Origin: Archivesica marissinica
Taxonomy: Eukaryota; Mollusca; Bivalvia; Venerida; Vesicomyidae
Length of the DNA: 64,000 nucleotides
Assembly: GCA_014843695.1 (NCBI GenBank)
Contig: CM026390.1
Coordinates: 51,798,121-51,862,120, forward strand
Direction: 5' to 3'
Below, piece after piece: positions 56,596-64,000 of this stretch. The translations under genes were made by a program, and so were the position numbers. Each line of letters begins with the position of its first letter. Positions within the stretch are counted from its first letter, which is position 1. A model generated the notes under the pieces. It saw only the letters and a list, made by a program, of their open reading frames with translations. It searched no databases and was not told the origin of the DNA.

Positions 56596-59500
56596 CCCAG
56601 TGGTAGCGCGATCATAGCCCAGTGGTAGTGTGATGATAGCCCAGTGGTAGTGTTATGATAGTCCAATGGTAGAACGATGATAGTCCAGTGGTACCGCGAT
56701 GATAGTCCAGTGGTAGAGCGATGATAGTCCAGAGGTAGTGCGATGATAGCCTCGTGGTAGTGCGATGAAAGCCCATAGGTAGTGCGATGATAGCCCTGTG
56801 GTAGTGCGATGATAACCCATTGGTAGCGCGATGATAGCCCAGTGATAGTGCGATGATAACCCAGTGGTACCGCGATGATAGTCCAGTGGTAGTGTGATGA
56901 TAGCCCCGTAGTAGTGCGATGATAGTCCAGTGGTAGCGTGATGATAGTCCAGTGGTAGTGCGATGATAGCCAAGTGGCAGCGCGATGATAGCCCAGTGGT
57001 AGTGCGATGATAGCCCAGTGGTACCGCGATGATAGTCCAGTGGTAGTGTGATGATAGCCCCGTGGTAGCGCGATCATAGCCCAGTGGTAGTGTGATGATA
57101 GCCCATTGGTAGTGTGATGATAGCCCCGTGGTAGCGCGATCATAGCCCAGTGGTAGTGTGATGATAGCCCATTGGTAGTGTGATGATAGCCCAGTGGTAG
57201 CGCGATGATAGTCCATTGGTAGCGCGATCATAGTCCAGTTGTAGCGCGATGATAGTCCAGTGGTAGTGCGATGATAGCCCAGTGGTAGAGCGATGATAGT
57301 CCAGTGGTACCGCGATGATATCCCAGTGGTAGGGCGATCATAGCCCAGTGGTAGTGTGATGATAGCCCAGTGGTAGTGTTATGATAGTCCAGTGGTTGGC
57401 GATAATAGTCCAGTGGTAGTGCGATGATAGCCCATTGGTAGTGCGATGATAGCCCCTTAGTAGTGCGATGATAGCCCAGTGGTAGTGCAATGATAACCCA
57501 TTGGTAGTGCGATGATAGCCAAGTTGTAGTGCGATGATAGCCCAGTGGTACCGCGATGATAGTCCAGTGGTAGTGTGATAATAGCCCTTTAGTAGCTCGA
57601 TGATAGTCCAGTGGTAGTGCGATGATAGCCAAGTGGCAGCGCGATGATAGCCCAGTGGTAGTGCGATGATAGCCCAGTGGTACCGCGATGATAGTCCAGT
57701 GGTAGTGTGATGATAGCCCCGTAGTAGTGCAATGATAGTCCAGTGGTAGTGTGATGATAGACCATTGGTAGTGTGATGATAGCCCCGTAGTAGTGCAATG
57801 ATAGTCCAGTGGTAGTGCGATGATAGCCCATTGGTAGTGCGATGATAGCCCAGTGGTACCGCTATGATAGTCCAGTGGTAGTGTGATGATAGCCCCATAG
57901 TAGTGCGATGATAGTCCAGTGGTAGCGCGATGATAGTCCAGTGGTTGTGCGATGATAGCCAAGTGGCAGCGCGATGATAGCCCAGTGGTAGTGCGATCAT
58001 AGCCCAGTGGTACCGCGATGATATTCCAGTGGTAGTGTGATGATAGCCCCGTAGTAGTGCGATGATAGCCCAGTGGTAGTGTGATGATAGCCCAGTGGTA
58101 GTGTGAGGATAGACCATTGGTAGTGTGATGATAGCCCCATAGTAGTGCGATGATAGTCCAGTGGTAGTGCGATGATAGTCCAGTGGTAGATCCATGATAG
58201 CGCATTGGTAGTGTGATGATAGCCCAGTAGTAGATCCATGACAGCCCATTGGTAGCGCAATGATAGTCCAGTGGTAGCGCGATGATAGTCCAGTGGTAGA
58301 GCAATGATAGCCCATTGGTAATGCGATGATAGCCCAGTGGTAGAACGATGATAGTCCAGTGGTACCGCGATGATAGTCCAGTGGTAGCGCGATCATAGCC
58401 CAGTGGTAGTGTGATGATAGCCCATTGGTAGTGTGATGATAGCCCAGTGGTAGCGCTATGATAGTCCATTGGTAGCGCGATGATAGTCCAGTGGTAGCGC
58501 GATGATAGTCCAGTGGTAGAGCGATGATAGTCCAGAGGTAGTGCGATGATAGCCCAGTGGTAGAGCGATGATAGTCCAGTGGTATCGCGATGATATCCCA
58601 GTGGTAACGCGATCATAGCCCAGTGGTAGTGTGATGATAGTCCAGTGGTAGCGCGATAATGGTCCAGTGGTAGTGCGATAATAGTCCAGTGGTAGTGCGA
58701 TAATAGTCCAGTGGTAGTGCGATGATAGCCCAGTGGTAGTGAGATGATAGCCCAGTGGTAGCGCGATGATAGTCCAGTGGTAGTGTGATGATAGTCCAGT
58801 GGTACCGCGATGATAGTCCAGTGGTAATGTGATGATAGCCCCGTAGTAGTGCGATGATAGTCCAGTGGTAGTGTGATGATAGACCATTGGTAGTGTGATG
58901 ATAGCCCCGTAGTAGTGCGATGATAGCCCAGTGGTAGTGTGATGATAGCCCAGTGGTAGTGTGATGATAGACCATTGGTAGTATGATGATAGCCCCGTAG
59001 TAGCGTGATGATAGCCCCGTTGTAGTGCGATGATAACCCATTGGTAGCGCGATGATAGTCCAGTGGTAGCGCGATGATAGCCCCTTAGTAGTGCGATGAT
59101 AACCCATTGGTAGTGCGATGATAGTCAATTGGTAGAGCGATGATTGCCAATTGGTAGCACGATGATAGCCCATTGGTAGCGCGATGATAGCCCATTGGTA
59201 CCGCGATGATATTCCAGTGGTAGTGTGATGATAGCCCAGTGGTAGTGTGATGATAGACCATTGGTAGTGTGATGATAGCCTCGTAGTAGTGCGATGATAG
59301 TCCAGTGGTAGCGCGATGAAAGTCCAGTGGTAGTGCGATGATAGCCAAGTGGTAGCGTGATGATAGCCCCATTGTAGTGCGATGATAACCCATTGGTAGC
59401 GCGATGATAGTCCAGTGGTAGCGCGATGATAGCCCCTTAGTAGTGCGATGATAACCCATTGGTAGCGCGATGATAGTCAATTGGTAGCACGATGATAGCC

Positions 59501-62500
59501 CATTGGTAGCGCGATGATAGCCCATTGGTACCGCGATGATATTCCAGTGGTAGTGTGATGATAGCCCAGTGGTAGTGTGATGATAGACCATTGGTAGTGT
59601 GATGATAGCCTCGTAGTAGTGCGATGATAGTCCAGTGGTAGCGCGATGAAAGTCCAGTGGTAGTGCGATGATAGCCAAGTGGTAGCGTGATGATAGCCCC
59701 ATTGTAGTGCGATGATAACCCATTGGTAGCGCGATGATAGTCCAGTGGTAGCGCGATGATAGCCCCTTAGTAGTGCGATGATAACCCATTGGTAGCGCGA
59801 TGATAGTCAATTGGTAGAGCGATGATTGCCAATTGGTAGCACGATGATAGCCCATTGGTAGCGCGATGATAGTCCAGTGGTAGTGCGATGACAGCCCATT
59901 GGTAGCGCGATGATAGCCCATTGGTAGAGCGATGATAGTCCAGTGGTAGTGCGATGACAGCCCATTGGTAGCGCGATGATAGCCCATTGGTAAATCCATG
60001 ATAGCCCATTGGTAGAGCGATGATAGCCCATTGGTAGCGCGATGATAGCCCATTGGTAGCGGGATGATAACACATTGGTTTCGCGATGATAGCCCATTGA
60101 TGTCGCTATACTAGCCCATTGGTAGCGCGATGATAGCCCATTGGTAGCGCGATAATAGTCCAGTAGTAGCGCGATGATAGCCCATTTGTAGCGCGATGAT
60201 AGCACATTGGTAGCGCGATGATAGCCCATTGGTACCGCAATGATAGTTCAGTGGTAGTGTGATGATAGCCCCGTAGTAGTGCGATGATATCCCAGTGGTA
60301 GTGTGATGATAGCCCAGTGGTAGTGTGATGATAGACCATTGGTAGTGTGATGATAGCCTCGTAGTAGGGCGATGATAGTCCAGTGGTAGTGCGATGATAG
60401 TCCAGTGGTAGATCCATGAGAGCTCATTGGTAGTGTGATGATAGCCCAGTCGTAGATCCAGGATAGCCCATTGGTAGAGCGATGATAGTCCAGTGGTACC
60501 GCGATGATAGCCCAGTGGTAGTGCGATGATAGTCCAGTGGTACCGCGATGATAGCCCAGTGGTAGCGCGATCATAGCCCAGTGGTAGTGTGATGATAGCC
60601 CATTGGTAGTGTGATGATAGTCCAGTGGTAGTGTTATGATAGCCCGGTAGTAGTGCGATGATAGCCCAGGGGTAGTGCGATGATAGCCAAGTGGTAGCGT
60701 GATGATAGCCCAGTGGTAGAGCGATGATAGTCCAGTGGTAGAGCGATGATAGTCCAGTAGTAGAGCGATGATAGTCCAGTGGTAGACCGATGACAGCCCA
60801 TTGGTAGCGTGATGATAGCCCATTGGTAGAGCGATGATAGTCCAGTGGTATAGCTTGACAGCCCATTGGTAGCGTGATGATAGCCCATTGGTAGAGCGAT
60901 GATAGTCCAGTGGTAGGACGATGATAGCCCAGTGGTAGAGCGATGATAGCCCATTGGTAGAGCGATGATAGCCCATTGGTAATGGGATGATAGCCCATTG
61001 GTAGCGTGATGATAGCCCATTGGTAAAGCGATGATAGCCCAGTGGTAGGGCGACAATCGCCCATCGATAGAGCGATGATAGCCCTGTGGTAGCGCGATGA
61101 TAGCCCAGTGGTAGTGTGATGATAGCCCAGTGGTAGTGTGATGATAGACCATTGGTAGTGTGATGATAGCCCCATAGTAGTGCGATGATAGTCCAGTGGT
61201 AGTGCGATGATAGTCCAGTGGTAGATCCATGATAGCGCATTGGTAGTGTGATGATAGCCCAGTAGTAGATCCATGACAGCCCATTGGTAGCGCAATGATA
61301 GTCCAGTGGTAGCGCGATGATAGTCCAGTGGTAGAGCAATGATAGCCCATTGGTAGTGCGATGATAGCCCAGTGGTAGAACGATGATAGTCCAGTGGTAC
61401 CGCGATGATAGTCCAGTGGTAGCGCGATCATAGCCCAGTGGTAGTGTGATGATAGCCCATTGGTAGTGTGATGATAGCCCAGTGGTAGCGCGATGATAGT
61501 CCATTGGTAGCGCGATGATAGTCCAGTGGTAGCGCGATGATAGTCCAGTGGTAGAGCGATGATAGTCCAGAGGTAGTGCGATGATAGCCCAGTGGTAGAG
61601 CGATGATAGTCCAGTGGTATCGCGATGATATCCCAGTGGTAACGCGATCATAGCCCAGTGGTAGTGTTATGATAGTCCAGTGGTAGCGCGATAATAGTCC
61701 AGTGGTAGTGCGATAATAGTCCAGTGGTAGTGCGATAATAGTCCAGTGGTAGTGCGATGATAGCCCAGTGGTAGTGAGATGATAGCCCAGTGGTAGCGCG
61801 ATGATAGTCCAGTGGTAGCGTGATGATAGTCCAGTGGTACCGCGATGATAGTCCAGTGGTAGTGTGATGATAGCCCCGTAGTAGTGCGATGATAGTCCAG
61901 TGGTAGTGTGATGATAGACCATTGGTAGTGTGATGATAGCCCCGTAGTAGTGCGATGATAGCCCAGTGGTAGTGTGATGATAGCCCAGTGGTAGTGTGAT
62001 GATAGACCATTGGTAGTATGATGATAGCCCCGTAGTAGCGTGATGATAGCCCCGTTGTAGTGCGATGATAACCCATTGGTAGCGCGATGATAGTCCAGTG
62101 GTAGCGCTATGATAGCCCCTTAGTAGTGCGATGATAACCCATTGGTAGCGCGATGATAGTCAATTGGTAAAGCGATGATTGCCAATTGGTAGCACGATGA
62201 TAGCCCATTGGTAGCGCGATGATAGCCCATTGGTACCGCGATGATATTCCAGTGGTAGTTTGATGATAGCCCCGTAGTAGTGCGATGATATCCCAGTGGT
62301 AGTGTGATGATAGCCCAGTGGTAGTGTGATGATAGACCATTGGTAGTGTGATGATAGCCTCGTAGTAGTGCGATGATAGTCCAGTGGTAGCGCGATGATA
62401 GTCCAGTGGTAGTGCGATGATAGCCAAGTGGTAGCGTGATGATAGCCCCATTTTAGTGCGATGATAACCCATTGGTAGCGCGATGATAGTCCAGTGGTAG

Positions 62501-64000
62501 CGCGATGATAGCCCCTTAGTAGTGCGATGATAACCCATTGGTAGCGCGATGATAGTCAATTGGTAGAGCGATGATTGCCAATTGGTAGCACGATGATAGC
62601 CCATTGGTAGCGCGATGATAGTCCAGTGGTAGTGCGATGACAGCCCATTGGTAGCGCGATGATAGCCCATTGGTAGAGCGATGATAGTCCAGTGGTAGTG
62701 CGATGACAGCCCATTGGTAGCGCGATGATAGCCCATTGGTAAATCCATGATAGCCAATTGGTAGAGCGATGATAGCCCATTGGTAGCGCGATGATAGCCC
62801 ATTGGTAGCGGGATGATAACACATTGGTTTCGCGGTGATAGCCCATTGATGTCGCTATGCTAGCCCATTGGTAGCGCGATGATAGCCCATTGGTAGCGCG
62901 ATAATAGTCCAGTAGTAGCGCGATGATAGCCCATTTGTAGCGCGATGATAGCACATTGGTAGCGCGATGATAGCCCATTGGTACCGCAATGATAGTTCAG
63001 TGGTAGTGTGATGATAGCCCCATAGTAGTGCGATGATATCCCAGTGGTAGTGTGATGATAGCCCAGTGGTAGTGTGATGATAGACCATTGGTAGTGTGAT
63101 GATAGCCTCGTAGTAGGGCGATGATAGTCCAGTGGTAGTGCGATGATAGTCCAGTGGTAGATCCATGAGAGCTCATTGGTAGTGTGATGATAGCCCAGTC
63201 GTAGATCCAGGATAGCCCATTGGTAGAGCGATGATAGTCCAGTGGTACCGCGATGATAGCCCAGTGGTAGTGCGATGATAGTCTAGTGGTACCGCGATGA
63301 TAGCCCAGTGGTAGCGCGATCATAGCCCAGTGGTAGTGTGATGATAGCCCATTGGTAGTGTGATGATAGTCCAGTGGTAGTGTTATGATAGCCCGGTAGT
63401 AGTGCGATGATAGCCCAGGGGTAGTGCGATGATAGCCAAGTGGTAGCGTGATGATAGCCCAGTGGTAGTGCGATGATAGCCCAGTGGTAGAACGATGATA
63501 GTCCAGTGGTACCGCGATGATAGTCCAGTGGTAGCGCGATCATAGCCCAGTGGTAGTGTGATGATAGCCCATTGGTAGTGTGATGATAGCCCAGTGGTAG
63601 CGCGATGATAGTCCATTGGTAGCGCGATGATAGTCCAGTGGTAGCGCGATGATAGTCCAGTGGTAGAGCGATGATAGTCCAGAGGTAGTGCGATGATAGC
63701 CCAGTGGTAGAGCGATGATAGTCCAGTGGTATCGCGATGATATCCCAGTGGTAACGCGATCATAGCCCAGTGGTAGTGTTATGATAGTCCAGTGGTAGCG
63801 CGATAATAGTCCAGTGGTAGTGCGATAATAGTCCAGTGGTAGTGCGATAATAGTCCAGTGGTAGTGCGATGGTAGCCCAGTGGTAATGAGATGATAGCCC
63901 AGTGGTAGCGCGATGATAGTCCAGTGGTAGCGTGATGATAGTCCAGTGGTACCGCGATGATAGTCCAGTGGTAGTGTGATGATAGCCCCGTAGTAGTGCG

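Larger units (their letters stand above)
39575..64000. repeat. 22-bp satellite with an embedded tRNA A box, about 1,100 copies
   Basis: The core is atgatagcccagtggtag followed by tgcg, cgcg or agcg, with period 22 bp, running off the window end. The first copy, at 39,582, reads atgatagcccagtggtag. This differs at one of 18 bases from the SINE family 2 head at 6,573-6,590 (atgatagcgcagtggtag). tagcccagtgg and tagtccagtgg fit the polymerase III A-box pattern TRGYNNARNNG. The common cattgg variant breaks it. No B box (GGTTCGA) and no T4 terminator is seen in the monomers. On the minus strand all three frames of the consensus lack stops, so overlapping open frames reach 761 codons. They are not called as genes. 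Confidence 0.97.

Overview
The window looks like a gene-poor, satellite-dominated segment of an animal nuclear genome. I found no intact host protein-coding gene, no intact tRNA or rRNA gene, and nothing prokaryotic: no operons, ribosome binding sites or CRISPR array. The decayed mariner transposon, several tRNA-headed SINE families, non-LTR retrotransposon fragments and many kilobase-scale tandem arrays point to a marine or freshwater invertebrate. A bivalve mollusc is my best guess, held weakly, because no host gene is present to anchor it.

Layout. 1-4,607: four short-period arrays (47, 32, 43 and 50 bp). 4,608-9,848: a transposon graveyard with five SINE copies from four families, one nested inside another, plus a LINE tail. 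9,849-16,545: a 60-bp satellite followed directly by a 35-bp satellite. 16,546-18,280: mostly unique DNA with a strong 109-bp hairpin. 18,281-34,540: one satellite superfamily seen as 40-, 46-, 48- and 46-bp monomers, with the left part inverted relative to the right part around about 29.1-29.6 kb. 34,541-39,574: unique DNA with a 1.56-kb mariner element that carries a SINE inside its transposase reading frame, a foldback element that also carries a SINE, a 41-bp array, and a LINE tail whose ATT microsatellite holds another SINE. 39,575 to the window end: about 24.4 kb of a 22-bp satellite.

Main result. The 22-bp monomer contains an RNA polymerase III A box embedded in a tRNA D-arm sequence. 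Over 18 bases it differs at one position from the tRNA-like head of a SINE at 6,573-6,590. The array is therefore on the order of 1,100 tandem copies of a tRNA/SINE A-box segment with no B box seen.

The long open frames in the 22-, 46-, 48-, 50- and 60-bp arrays come from monomers that happen to lack stop codons. They are treated here as non-coding. Several arrays also contain patches of single-base deletions next to long duplications, so array lengths and duplications should be checked against raw reads before being interpreted biologically.
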